Part shown: positions 1-10,544 of the stretch, in pieces
Numbering within the stretch: the stretch's first letter is position 1
Layout of the letters: each line of letters opens with the position of its first letter
Source: Nocardia anaemiae NBRC 100462
Lineage (GTDB): Bacteria; Actinomycetota; Actinomycetes; Mycobacteriales; Mycobacteriaceae
Assembly: GCF_001612725.1 (NCBI RefSeq)
Contig: NZ_BDAZ01000040.1
Location: 1 to 57,615 of the forward strand
Length of the DNA stretch: 57,615 bases
Direction: 5' to 3'
Made by a program: the position numbers and the translations under genes
The notes under the pieces: model-generated
The model's database searches: none
What the model saw: the letters and a program-made list of their open reading frames with translations, nothing else
What the model was told of the DNA's origin: nothing

Positions 1-1
1 A

Positions 2-1444
2 GCAGTCGACCCGCGGGCGGCGCGCGTGATCAACGCCCGCCGCATCGACTCGCTCGCATTGGACAACTATCAGCGCGCCGCCCGGGTGATCCTGGCCAAT
101 CACCTGGTCACCCGGACCTATCCGGACCGGATCGCGCTGCCGCTGATCCGCCGCTGGGCCACCGAACTCCGCGAGGATCTGGCCGAATTGTTCGGCTATC
201 GGCTCGAGGTCACCGAAACGACGGCTCGGGTGTTCCCGGTCATCGATCGGCTCGATTCCGGCAAACCGGCCCGCTCCGTCACCGACCGTGTCTTCGACCG
301 CCGCCGCTACGCATACCTCGCCTTGGCGCTGGCGGCACTCGGGCGCGCGGGCGATCAGATCACGTTGTCGGAGTTGGCCGATCAGGTCGCCGCCTATACC
401 GGCCGGGTCGACGGCCTCGAACTGTCACCCGACCGCGCCGCCGATCGCGATGCCTTCGTCGATGCCGTCGGCTGGCTCGCGCACCGGGGCGCGCTCACTC
501 TGGCCGATGGCGATGCGGGTGGCTGGGCCGCCGATCCGGAGGCGGGTGAAGCGCTGTATGACATCGACCGGCCGGTGGTCTTCGCGCTGTTTCGACCGCC
601 GCGCGCATTGCAGCATCTGCATAGTGTCCGCGGTCTGTTGACCGAGGACGCGCTGGCGCACGGACCGGCCGCTGATGCGCAGGCCGCCGATGCGGCTCGG
701 CGGGTGCGACGCAGTCTCGTGGAGCGTCCGGTGGTGTATGCCGAGGACTTGGCCCATGCGGAACGTCCGCTGTTGCAGCAGGATCGAGTCGTCGCGGATG
801 TCGAACTGTTCACCGGGTTGCGCGCCGAACGCCGGGCCGAGGGTGTCGCGCTGATCGATATCTCCGGACGTCTCTCCGACGTCCGCTTCCCGGGCACCGG
901 CACATTGGCACAGGTGGCGCTGCTGCTGGTCGGTGAGATCGCCGATCGGGTACTCGATATAGATAACCCGGTGCCGGTTCGTCCCGGTGCACCCGATCCG
1001 GCGGTCGCGCTGGCCGAGCAGCTCGACGGTGCCATCCCGGAGTCCACCGTTTTCGTTCCGCTCGCCGATCTGCCATCGACCGATCCAGAAGCGGTGCAGG
1101 AGGTTTCCGATCGCGATGCGGAGGCGACGGCGTATGTGCGCGCGACCTACCCGTTCGTCGAGGCGAGCTGGGTGGGCGAGACCGTACAGGCACTAACCGA
1201 CCGCTACGGTGTCACCTTCGCCGCGCAGTGGCAGGCCGATGTGCCCGGGCTGACCAGGGAGGTGACCGCCCTGTTGGAACGGCTGCGGCTGGTCCAAGTG
1301 GTCGAGGACGGTCTGATCATTCTGCCCGCACTGGCCCGCTACCGCGGCGCGGTCGTCACCGTCCGCACCAAACGGGCGGCCGAATTGTTCGTCACGGTCT
1401 CCGACACGCGCGGGGCCGATAGCGTTGGTACGGAAGGGATTTAA
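2..1444 (+). CDS. jetB: Wadjet type II JetB (TIGR02678 / DUF2398 family), 5' end possibly outside window
   Basis: This is the MukE/kite-like subunit of a type II Wadjet condensin system, which restricts plasmids. The protein begins in or before the window: the reading frame is open from base 2 and the first GTG is at 26, so the true start is uncertain. It reads IDSLALDNYQRAARVILANH near the N-terminus, then winged-helix-like, acidic and arginine-rich segments with no catalytic motif, as expected for this family (about 400-480 aa). The stop is followed after only 3 bases by the ATG of the SMC-like JetC, so the two genes are co-transcribed. JetA (TIGR02677) would be expected just upstream, outside the window. 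Family recognition rests on the sequence character and on the adjacent unmistakable JetC. Confidence 0.8.
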   Translation, partial: AVDPRAARVINARRIDSLALDNYQRAARVILANHLVTRTYPDRIALPLIRRWATELREDLAELFGYRLEVTETTARVFPVIDRLDSGKPARSVTDRVFDRRRYAYLALALAALGRAGDQITLSELADQVAAYTGRVDGLELSPDRAADRDAFVDAVGWLAHRGALTLADGDAGGWAADPEAGEALYDIDRPVVFALFRPPRALQHLHSVRGLLTEDALAHGPAADAQAADAARRVRRSLVERPVVYAEDLAHAERPLLQQDRVVADVELFTGLRAERRAEGVALIDISGRLSDVRFPGTGTLAQVALLLVGEIADRVLDIDNPVPVRPGAPDPAVALAEQLDGAIPESTVFVPLADLPSTDPEAVQEVSDRDAEATAYVRATYPFVEASWVGETVQALTDRYGVTFAAQWQADVPGLTREVTALLERLRLVQVVEDGLIILPALARYRGAVVTVRTKRAAELFVTVSDTRGADSVGTEGI

Positions 1445-1447
1445 ACC

Positions 1448-4400
1448 ATGTCGCTCATCCATGGCGGAGTGCGGTTCGTCCCGACCCGCGCCGGAATCAT
1501 CAATCTGTGGGACTACCGCGACCAGGAATACTGCTTCGCCGACGGCAGGCTGGTACTGCGCGGACCCAACGGTTCCGGTAAGACCAAGGCACTCGAGGTG
1601 CTGTTCCCATTCGTGCTCGACGGCCGGATCGAACCGCGCAGGCTCAATCCGTTCGCGGGTGAAGAGCGCACGATGAAGTCGAACCTGTTGTACCGCAAGC
1701 AGGAATCCGCGTATTCGTATGTGTGGATGGAGTTCGCGCGCGGTAAATGGGACGATCCCGAGGTCGTCACCATCGGCATCGGTATGCGCGCCACCCGCTC
1801 CTCGGACAAGGTGACCCGCTGGTACTTCGTCGCCGATGGCCGTGCGGGCGTGGACTTTTCACTCATCGGCCCGGATGACCGTCCGCTGACCCGCAAGCAA
1901 TTGGCCGAACAGATCGGCACCGACGCCATCGTCGATCGACCGGTGGAGTATCGCAATGCGATCGATGCGCGCATGTTCGGTCTCGGCAGTCAGCGCTACG
2001 ACCAGCTGATCAACCTCATTCTCACGCTGCGCCGCCCGCAGCTCGCGAAAAACCTTGATCCGCGCGGGCTTTCGCAGGCGCTCACCGATGGTCTGCGCCC
2101 GCTCGACGAACAGCTGATCCTGGACGCGGCGCGTTCGTTCAGCGATATGGAGGAGGTCGGGCGCACCCTGGAGGGCCTGGTGCACGCCGACACCGCCACC
2201 AGGTCTTTCGTCGATGTGTATCGCAAATACCTTGCGGTACAGGCGAAGACCGATGTCGATCAGGTGCGGACCCGGCTCGATGCGGTGACCCACGCCAGCA
2301 CCGCGCTCTTCGCCGCCACCGCACTGCGCGAACGTCGCGAGGCCGAACGCAGCGCCGCCGAGGCCCGCGCCGACGATGCCGACCGCGCCTACGAACAAGC
2401 GCTCTCCGACCGGGAAACCCTGCAGCGCTCCAGCGCCTACGAGGGCAAACAGCAGCTCGACGATCTCGCCGACGCGGTCCGGCGCCTGGAGACTTCGGCG
2501 GCCGTGCACAAGGATAAGGCGCTCAAGGCCCGCCAAACCCTGGATCAGCGGGGCCAGGAGGCAGAGCGTGCCAAGGCGGCGGCACAGAATGCGGCCGCCG
2601 AACTGGCCCGTGGCGAGGACGAATTGCGTGCCGCCGCCGAAGAGGCGGGTATCACCTGGGCCGGTTCGGCCGACCAGGCCCGCGGTGATCAGCTGACCGC
2701 CGCGGTTCGCGGACATGCCGAGGAACGCGACGCCGACGTTCGCGCGGTCCGCAAGGCACTCGGTCTGCTGGATTCCGCTAAGGCCGAACGGAATCGGGCC
2801 GAACAGCTCGCCGAACGGTCCAGGGCACTGCGCGAATCGGCCGCCGCCGAGGTCTCGGCCGCCGAGGCGGCGGTTGTGCTGGCGCGCACCGAAGCCGGTG
2901 GCGCACTGCGCACTTGGTGGGAGGCGCACCGTGCGGTGTACTCCCCCATTCAGAAGGGCCTGTTCGAAGCGCTCGATGCCGCTCTGGCCACCGCGGGGTC
3001 CGATGAGGCCGCCGGTCTCGCCGAGATTCTGGCCGAACGTGCCGAACCGCTGCTCGAGGACATCCGCACCCGCCGTCAGCAAGCGCGTGCCGTCGCCGCG
3101 CTGGCCGGTGACCGGCTGGTCGAACTCGAGGCCGAACGCGATGAGGTCGCGGCCCAGCGTGCTGAGGCCCCACCGGTTTCGCCCGCTCGTGCGCGGAATG
3201 CGGAGGGCCGTCCGGGTGCGCCGCTGTGGCGATTGGTCCGTTTCGCCGATTCCGTGACACCAGCGCAGGCCGCGGGCATCGAGGCCGCGCTGCACGCCGC
3301 CGACCTGCTCGACAGTTGGGTCTGCGCGGAATCCGAACGGCCGGAATACATTTCCGACCAATTCCTGGTGCCATTGCCTGCCTCTGCGCGGCCATCCGGT
3401 CGGACGCTCGCCGATGTCCTTGTAGTGGAGGAGGATTCGGCCGACCTCGCGGTGCCGAAGCAAACTGTCGCCGACGTATTGGCCTCCATCGCGCTGTACG
3501 ACAAGGACTCCGACCTCGGCATCGAAGTCGGCGTGAGCACCACCGGCGGATTCCGCCAAGGCGTCCAGGTCGGCCGCCACCACAAGCCCGACGCCGAATT
3601 CATCGGTGCCACCGCCCGCGCCAAGCGCCGCGAAATCCGGCTCGCCGAGTTGGCCGCCGCGATCGAGGCAGCGAAGCAGACGCAGCGGCAGGCTCAGGCC
3701 GATGAGTCCGCCGCCAGCGCCGAAATCGCGCGAATCTCCGCGGCCGCCAAGGCATTACCGCGTCTCTCGGCCGTCACCGCCGCCCTGCGCGCGGTTTCGG
3801 AAGCCGCGGGCATGATGCGCTCGCGCTCCGAGGCGCTCACCCAGGCCGAACGCGACCTCGATCAGGCGGTGGCCGAGACGTCGGCCGTCGAGAAGAAGCT
3901 GCGCTCGGTCGCCCAGGCGCACCGCAGTCCCCGCGACGCCCGCGAGATCGATGCGCTCGCCGCCGCCATCCGCCACTTCGAGAACACCGGAACCGGGCTA
4001 CTGCGCCTGCGCGCCGACCACGAACGGGAGCGCGAACGCGAACGGGAGGGTTCGGACCGCTTCGACGAGGCCCGCGATCTGGCCGAGGCCTTCGCCGAAG
4101 AGGCCGAGGCCGCCGACGCGGGCTACCAGGAGCAACTGCGCAAACTCGAAACCCTGCGCGAGGCGCTCGGCGCGGGCGCCGCCGATATCGATCGGGAACT
4201 CGAACAGGCGCGCGCGAAGATCGAGGCGACCAGGGCCGAGCAGAAGGCCGCCCGCAAGGCCGCCAATGCGGCGATCGAGGCCGTCGGTGATGCGGAGGCG
4301 GCCTATCGCACCGCGCACGAGTCGCTCGGCACCGCGCTCACCGAGGTGCTGGCCGATGTGAAGGCCCTCGCGCCCTATGCCCAACCGGATCTGCTCACCC

Positions 4401-5659
4401 TGCTCGGCGCACCCGCCGACAGCCGCTGGCCGAGCAGCGACGCCGCCTGGTCGACCCCCGAACAACTGCTCTACCGCATTTCGGCGGCTGGACCGCAGGT
4501 CGAACCCCAGGTGCTACCGGACGAGGTGGCCGAACTGTTCGACAACCTCACCGCCGCAACGTCTTCCGTGCGAGCGGGCGAGGCTGCCCGCAAATCCACG
4601 CGCAGTGCGGTGACCTCCGCGCTGCAGGAATTCGATGCCGCACTGGCCGCTTCCGGCCGCGACTACCGGCTGCAATGGGATGCCGCGGACGGTCTGACCG
4701 TCGTCCAGGTACAGGACGACAACGGGCTATCGGCACTCGCGGATTTCGCCACCCGCATCGACGCCGCCCGCCGCGATCAGGAACTGCTGCTCACCGACGC
4801 CGAACGTCGGATACTGGAGGACGCGCTGCTCACCGGCCTGGCACAGCAGATCCACGAACGAACCAGCGATGCGCGCGATCTCATCGCCCGCATGGGTGCG
4901 GAAATGAAGAAGCGCCGCATGTCCTCGGGCAATACCATCGGCGTGCACTGGGTGCTCGCCGATTCGCTCTCGGATGCGGCCCGGGCCATGTGCAAGCTGT
5001 TGGATCGCGACGCCTCCTCGCTCGGCGCCGATGATCTGGCGGCCATCCGCGCCCACTTCGCCGCCGAGATCCGGGCCGCGCGCGCCGCGCACCCGGAGCG
5101 TTCCTACCCCGAAATCCTCGGCGCGACATTGGATTACCGGACCTGGCGGGTGTTCTCCTTCACCCTCATCTCCGCCGACGGCAGCGAGGACAAGCTGACC
5201 GTGGCCAGGCACAGCGCGCTCTCCGGCGGCGAGCAGTCGGTCTCGCTGCATCTGCCGCTGTTCGCGGCCGCGCACGTCATGCTCGACTCGGCCGATCCGC
5301 AGGCGCCGCGACTGCTCGCGCTGGACGAGGCGTTCGCCGGTGTCGACGACAACGGTCGCAGCGAATTGCTCGGCCTGAGTGTGCAATTCGACCTCGACCT
5401 GTTCATGACCGGCTACGACCTGTGGATCACCTATCCGCACGTCCCCGGCTGCGCGCATTACGATCTCGCGCATTCGGCCGCCGAGAACACCGTCAGCGCG
5501 ACGCTGCTGGTATGGGACAGCGGCGATCTGCTCGCCGAACACGATGGAACCGATCTCACCGCCGCGCTCGGGTCCCCCAACCGCCGCCGCGTCCCGAACT
5601 CGATCGAGGGCGGGCTGGCGCTGGACAATATGCCGGGCAGCCCGGCCCCGGTCGGCTGA
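1448..5659 (+). CDS. jetC: Wadjet type II JetC, SMC/MukB-like ATPase (TIGR02680 family)
   Basis: This is the motor ATPase of the Wadjet complex, an SMC-like protein that extrudes plasmid DNA loops. It has 1403 aa, typical for TIGR02680. The Walker A motif GPNGSGKT is at residues 39-46. Two long Ala/Glu/Arg-rich coiled-coil arms (about 280-540 and 720-1060) flank a non-coiled hinge-like region (about 560-720). The ABC signature LSGGEQ starts at residue 1258 and the Walker B LLALDEA has its D at 1293 and E at 1294. ATG at 1448 lies 3 bases after jetB. No JetD (TIGR02679, the Toprim-type nuclease) follows; a transporter begins 16 bases after the stop. By established knowledge JetD is the cutting subunit, so this locus as seen may be incomplete. 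Confidence 0.92.
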   Translation: MSLIHGGVRFVPTRAGIINLWDYRDQEYCFADGRLVLRGPNGSGKTKALEVLFPFVLDGRIEPRRLNPFAGEERTMKSNLLYRKQESAYSYVWMEFARGKWDDPEVVTIGIGMRATRSSDKVTRWYFVADGRAGVDFSLIGPDDRPLTRKQLAEQIGTDAIVDRPVEYRNAIDARMFGLGSQRYDQLINLILTLRRPQLAKNLDPRGLSQALTDGLRPLDEQLILDAARSFSDMEEVGRTLEGLVHADTATRSFVDVYRKYLAVQAKTDVDQVRTRLDAVTHASTALFAATALRERREAERSAAEARADDADRAYEQALSDRETLQRSSAYEGKQQLDDLADAVRRLETSAAVHKDKALKARQTLDQRGQEAERAKAAAQNAAAELARGEDELRAAAEEAGITWAGSADQARGDQLTAAVRGHAEERDADVRAVRKALGLLDSAKAERNRAEQLAERSRALRESAAAEVSAAEAAVVLARTEAGGALRTWWEAHRAVYSPIQKGLFEALDAALATAGSDEAAGLAEILAERAEPLLEDIRTRRQQARAVAALAGDRLVELEAERDEVAAQRAEAPPVSPARARNAEGRPGAPLWRLVRFADSVTPAQAAGIEAALHAADLLDSWVCAESERPEYISDQFLVPLPASARPSGRTLADVLVVEEDSADLAVPKQTVADVLASIALYDKDSDLGIEVGVSTTGGFRQGVQVGRHHKPDAEFIGATARAKRREIRLAELAAAIEAAKQTQRQAQADESAASAEIARISAAAKALPRLSAVTAALRAVSEAAGMMRSRSEALTQAERDLDQAVAETSAVEKKLRSVAQAHRSPRDAREIDALAAAIRHFENTGTGLLRLRADHEREREREREGSDRFDEARDLAEAFAEEAEAADAGYQEQLRKLETLREALGAGAADIDRELEQARAKIEATRAEQKAARKAANAAIEAVGDAEAAYRTAHESLGTALTEVLADVKALAPYAQPDLLTLLGAPADSRWPSSDAAWSTPEQLLYRISAAGPQVEPQVLPDEVAELFDNLTAATSSVRAGEAARKSTRSAVTSALQEFDAALAASGRDYRLQWDAADGLTVVQVQDDNGLSALADFATRIDAARRDQELLLTDAERRILEDALLTGLAQQIHERTSDARDLIARMGAEMKKRRMSSGNTIGVHWVLADSLSDAARAMCKLLDRDASSLGADDLAAIRAHFAAEIRAARAAHPERSYPEILGATLDYRTWRVFSFTLISADGSEDKLTVARHSALSGGEQSVSLHLPLFAAAHVMLDSADPQAPRLLALDEAFAGVDDNGRSELLGLSVQFDLDLFMTGYDLWITYPHVPGCAHYDLAHSAAENTVSATLLVWDSGDLLAEHDGTDLTAALGSPNRRRVPNSIEGGLALDNMPGSPAPVG

Positions 5660-5675
5660 TTCTGAATGGATACCA

Positions 5676-6980
5676 GTGTCTTCGAGTTCCACCCCGCCCC
5701 ATCGCAAGGTCGCCATCGCCACACTGATCGGCACCACCCTCGAGTGGTACGACTTCATGCTCTACGGCACGGCATCCGCGCTGATCTTCAGTAAACAGTT
5801 CTTCCCAACGCTGAGCCCGGCCGCCGGAACACTGGCGGCATTCAGCACGTTCGCGGTCGGCTTCGGCGCGCGACCGATCGGCGGGTTGCTGTTCGGCCAC
5901 TTCGGTGATCGGATCGGTCGCAAGACCACCCTCGTGGTGTCGCTGTTTCTGATGGGCGTGAGCACCATGCTCATCGGGGTGATCCCGAGCTACGAGAGCA
6001 TCGGATTCTGGGCTCCCGCACTGCTGGTCGCGCTGCGACTGCTGCAGGGCATCGGACTCGGCGGCGAAGGTGCGGGGGCGGTGGTGCTGTCGATGGAGCA
6101 TGCGCCGCCGCGACGACTCAACCGGTATGCCAGTTTCCCGCAGATGGGCACACCGGCCGGGCTGATTCTGGCCAATGCTGTCTTCCTCGGCGCCAGCTCG
6201 CTGCTGCCGGATTCGGCCTTCCTGAGCTGGGGTTGGCGAATTCCGTTCCTGCTCAGCGCTATTCTCGTCATGGTCGGGCTCTGGGTGCGACTGGGGATCA
6301 CCGAATCCGCCGACTATGCCGAACTGGTCCGACGCGGCGAGGTCGCGTCGTTCCCGCTTCGCGACGCGCTCCGGGTCGGGCCTGTCCGGCTACTGCTGAT
6401 TCTGTTCGCCGCCACCGCGACCTCGGCGGCCGTCTATATCTTCATGGTGTTCACGTTGACCTACGGCACCAAGGCACTCGGGTTCAGCCGAGACTTCCTA
6501 CTGCTCGGTGTCATCGTTTCGGCCGTTTTCTGGTGCGCCACAATGCCTTTGTGGGGCTCGCTCGCCGACCGGTACGGCACGCGTCGGATATTCCTCGCTG
6601 GCACCGCCGCACTGACAGGGTGGTGCGCGGTCTACTTCCCGCTGCTGAACACCGGCAACAAGGTTGTCGCGTTCCTCGCACTGCTCGGCATGGGCGTGAC
6701 GTTGCCCATTGCCCATAGCGTCGGCGGCATCATCATCGCCGAACTCTTCCCACCATCGGTCCGCTACTCCGGCACGTCGCTGATCGTGCAGGTCTCGGTC
6801 ATCCTCGGCGGCGGCCTCGCCCCGCTCATCGCGACCGCGCTGTGGACCGCGGGCTCGACCTCGGCAGCGGTGACCTGCTATATCGTCGCCGTCTGTGCGT
6901 TGAGCACGATCAGCACGGCGGCGCTGATCCGGGCAGCCGAGGAGCCCACCGACACGCTGGCACCCGTGCCGGTCGGCTGA
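5676..6980 (+). CDS. MFS transporter, metabolite:H+ symporter (MHS) family
   Basis: This is a 434-aa integral membrane proton symporter. It opens with TLIGTTLEWYDFMLYGTASAL, the typical first helix of MHS-family carriers (ShiA/ProP/KgtP relatives), followed by FGHFGDRIGRKTTL (loop 2-3 motif) and GWRIPFLLSA at the start of helix 6; about 12 hydrophobic segments are visible. The substrate is probably an organic acid or osmolyte but cannot be told from sequence. The GTG at 5676 is chosen because upstream in-frame codons lie inside jetC and read as arginine/proline-rich shadow sequence. It sits 16 bases after jetC in the position usually held by jetD, so it may be transcribed with the Wadjet genes. 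It converges with the VanY-like gene, only 3 bases apart. Confidence 0.88.
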   Translation: MSSSSTPPHRKVAIATLIGTTLEWYDFMLYGTASALIFSKQFFPTLSPAAGTLAAFSTFAVGFGARPIGGLLFGHFGDRIGRKTTLVVSLFLMGVSTMLIGVIPSYESIGFWAPALLVALRLLQGIGLGGEGAGAVVLSMEHAPPRRLNRYASFPQMGTPAGLILANAVFLGASSLLPDSAFLSWGWRIPFLLSAILVMVGLWVRLGITESADYAELVRRGEVASFPLRDALRVGPVRLLLILFAATATSAAVYIFMVFTLTYGTKALGFSRDFLLLGVIVSAVFWCATMPLWGSLADRYGTRRIFLAGTAALTGWCAVYFPLLNTGNKVVAFLALLGMGVTLPIAHSVGGIIIAELFPPSVRYSGTSLIVQVSVILGGGLAPLIATALWTAGSTSAAVTCYIVAVCALSTISTAALIRAAEEPTDTLAPVPVG

Positions 6981-6983
6981 AAC

Positions 6984-7589
6984 CTACAGCCCGAAGGAGC
7001 CGCTCAACCACGGCGGGAGCGGGATCGACGGCAGAGCCGGGAGGACGGGCGGAATCGGCGCGGACGGCGCCGGGGCGGTACCGCCCTCGCTCGCATCCGC
7101 ACGCAGCGCCGGGCAGGCTCCGCCCGGTGCCGTGGCCAGTTCGAAATGCCACCATTCGTTCTGATAGATCCGGCACAGGCCCCAGCGATTCCCATTCGCC
7201 TCCAGCCACTGCGCCCCGGCCTGCGGCCCCACGTCGATCGCCCGTCCCTGCACATGCGTCGACTCGTTGGGCGGCAGCACCCACCGCCGCGCCTCGTCGG
7301 GACTGCCGTAGGTCCGCAGCCCCTCGTCCCACAGCGCCTGCTGTTCGGCGGGCGTGCGGTAACCGGAGTTGATGTACAGCGCGACCCCTTCGGCATGTGC
7401 CTGGTTCTCGGCCTGCGTGTACGCCGCGGCGAGGCCGGGCTCCAGCCCATCGGTCCCGCTGGCATTACCGGCCACCTGCCCGACCGGCGCGGCGGTGGCG
7501 GTGGGCATGGACAGCCCGACCGCGACGATCACCGGGAACAGCGTGGTCGATACGCCCAGCAGGGTCCGGGTACGAAGCGTGAGCGACAT
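6984..7589 (-). CDS. Secreted VanY-like D-alanyl-D-alanine carboxypeptidase
   Basis: This is a zinc peptidase expected to trim the terminal D-Ala from peptidoglycan stem peptides outside the membrane. It is 201 aa with a signal peptide (hydrophobic core about 10-28, cleavage near ATAA at 31-34). The peptidase M15/VanY motifs are intact: YINSGYRTPAEQQ at 72-84, the zinc-binding STHVQGRAID at 110-119 (H112, D119) and EWWHFE at 145-150 (H148). The C-terminus is a Pro/Ser/Ala-rich tail (about 165-201). Start ATG at 7589 has only a weak ribosome-binding site. It runs alone on the minus strand, convergent with the transporter. Confidence 0.88.
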   Translation of the reverse strand: MSLTLRTRTLLGVSTTLFPVIVAVGLSMPTATAAPVGQVAGNASGTDGLEPGLAAAYTQAENQAHAEGVALYINSGYRTPAEQQALWDEGLRTYGSPDEARRWVLPPNESTHVQGRAIDVGPQAGAQWLEANGNRWGLCRIYQNEWWHFELATAPGGACPALRADASEGGTAPAPSAPIPPVLPALPSIPLPPWLSGSFGL

Positions 7590-8064
7590 GTCAGGGATAG
7601 TAACGGGCCCGCAGCCGCCGACCCCGCAGCTACGCCCCTACGGCTCACACCGCGCCGTCGATCATCGCGAGCAACATACCGGCGAACAGGAGGACACCGC
7701 CCTGTCCGAACGGACGTCATTCACATAGCTTTCCACATATTCACAGCACAATTAATCACCAATGTCCGAAACATCCTGTGCCCCGCCCGATTTGTCGCAC
7801 CGGAAATCCCCCTGTCCACAATCCATTCCAGTGTTGTGGATCACGATCAACAATCCCCAGCAATCTTCGAGAAACCGGAAACTACCGCGCCTTCATAAGT
7901 TTCACGACCTCGAGGCAAAGTCTGTTGCAGCGCAAGCCTTTCCGGCCCGACACGAACCTTTCCGACGCATAGCGGGTGACCATCGCGCACAAGCTGTTAC
8001 CTGTGCGCGATAGCCACCCGCTATGCGTCGTGCTTATGGGCTATGTGGTGTCGATCGGCTTGGG
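7590..8064 (+). other. Gene-free, AT-richer stretch
   Basis: I find no convincing gene in these 475 bases on either strand. The middle (about 7715-7880) is clearly less GC-rich than its surroundings and holds three 9-mers close to the actinobacterial DnaA box TTGTCCACA/TTATCCACA: 7729-7737 (7 of 9), 7812-7820 (8 of 9), and 7835-7843 on the minus strand (8 of 9). The right end carries a long hairpin, listed separately. The stretch may be a remnant of lost DNA next to the orphan antitoxin-like gene. Confidence 0.5.
7963..8030. repeat. Long inverted repeat / hairpin (29-nt arms, 10-nt loop)
   Basis: Arms 7963-7991 and 8002-8030 are complementary at 27 of 29 positions (mismatches pair 7979 with 8014 and 7981 with 8012) around the 10-base loop 7992-8001. 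It starts 35 bases downstream of the stop of the minus-strand antitoxin-like gene. No T-run follows on either strand, so if it terminates transcription it does so as a U-less hairpin; it could equally be a mobile-element end or a protein-binding palindrome. Confidence 0.8.
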
Positions 8065-8466
8065 TCAGGGGCGCACAGAATCCGAACCGCGGATCGCTTC
8101 GGCCGCTTCACGATTGCGGTCGATGCGTTCGATGATCTCCGGGCCGTGCGCTCGCGCGTAGGCGATGGCGACCTTGATCTTGCGGGAATGCAGATCGGAC
8201 TGCTGGCTCAGGACAGCGATGCGGCGTTCGACCGGACCGTCCAGTTCCTGTAGGCGCGCAACGACTTCCCACACCTCCGGACCGGCGGCCAAAGCCGCGC
8301 GGCGGTCGGAGATGGGACCGCGGAAAACGATTCCGGGATGGTCTAGCTGGTCGAAACCCTCCCGGATCAGGCGGTGCAGTAGCGCGGTCGAACTGGTTCC
8401 CTCACGAGCGGCGCGTTCGGCCAACCGACGGCTGGCGGATTCCGAGATACGAAACGACGTACTCAT
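8065..8466 (-). CDS. Ribbon-helix-helix (CopG/VapB-like) antitoxin-like protein, no toxin partner
   Basis: This 133-aa protein has an N-terminal ribbon-helix-helix-like segment (TSFRISESASRRLAERAARE, then a helix TALLHRLIREGFDQLDHPG). It is followed by a conserved-looking region IVFRGPISDRRAALAAGPEVW and a helical C-terminus ending in ERIDRNREAAEAIR. I recall actinobacterial proteins of this layout that pair with a downstream PIN-like (DUF5615) toxin; this memory is not verified. Here nothing codes for a toxin downstream: the next 475 bases are gene-free. The ATG at 8466 follows GAGGAGGG at very short spacing. It may be a solitary DNA-binding regulator or the remains of a decayed toxin-antitoxin pair. 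Confidence 0.65.
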   Translation of the reverse strand: MSTSFRISESASRRLAERAAREGTSSTALLHRLIREGFDQLDHPGIVFRGPISDRRAALAAGPEVWEVVARLQELDGPVERRIAVLSQQSDLHSRKIKVAIAYARAHGPEIIERIDRNREAAEAIRGSDSVRP

Positions 8467-8541
8467 TGCCCTCCTCGACCTCCATCGACACCGGTGCAGC
8501 GATGTACCCCCCGATTAAGGGTGCCTTGCTTCGGCGGCATT

Positions 8542-8564
8542 GTTACCCCGGCGAACGGGGTGAC
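8542..8564 (-). terminator. Candidate terminator hairpin after fumarase
   Basis: A 9-bp stem (8542-8550 with 8556-8564, one G-T pair) with a 5-base loop lies about 48 bases past the fumarase stop. There is no T-run, which is common for actinobacterial terminators. Confidence 0.4.
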
Positions 8565-8611
8565 ATTCCGGTGTCCGGACACATGCCCTGATGGATGACC
8601 GTTTCAACCGT

Positions 8612-10288
<1,677 letters not shown>

Positions 10289-10398
10289 GGACGCACTCCT
10301 TATTCGGTCTCAGGGCTGACGCACCGCCGGGGCCTCGAGAGGGTCTTCGGCAGGCTGGTCACGAGCACAAGGAGCGTATCCAGTAATTAGGGCCGACC

Positions 10399-10417
10399 GT
10401 TGCTTAGGCAACCCTCA
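10399..10417. promoter_or_regulatory. Candidate IdeR/DtxR-type iron box between fumarase and marR
   Basis: The 19-mer matches the IdeR consensus at 13 of 19 positions, including the central TTAGGC. It contains the perfect inverted repeat GTTGC-TTAG-GCAAC (10399-10412). A second short palindrome, CAACC-AAAA-GGTTG, follows at 10430-10443 and could be the site of the adjacent MarR protein. Below typical thresholds, so tentative. Confidence 0.35.
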
Positions 10418-10544
10418 CTCAGTGCATCCCAACCAAAAGGTTGCACGTTCAACCCCACCAGTGCTACCTCTCAGTTCTGGCATTCGTCGCGCGACAGCAC
10501 GCGGCCGGACAGTTCAATGACATGTCAGAGTTTGGAGCGCTCTC

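Noticed and set aside
5544..5675. Longer start for the transporter
   Set aside because: It would overlap jetC by more than 110 bases and add Arg/Pro-rich residues unlike the MHS family N-terminus.
7729..7843. A chromosomal origin of replication
   Set aside because: No dnaA, dnaN, gyr or parAB genes nearby and only three imperfect boxes; kept only as a weak observation.
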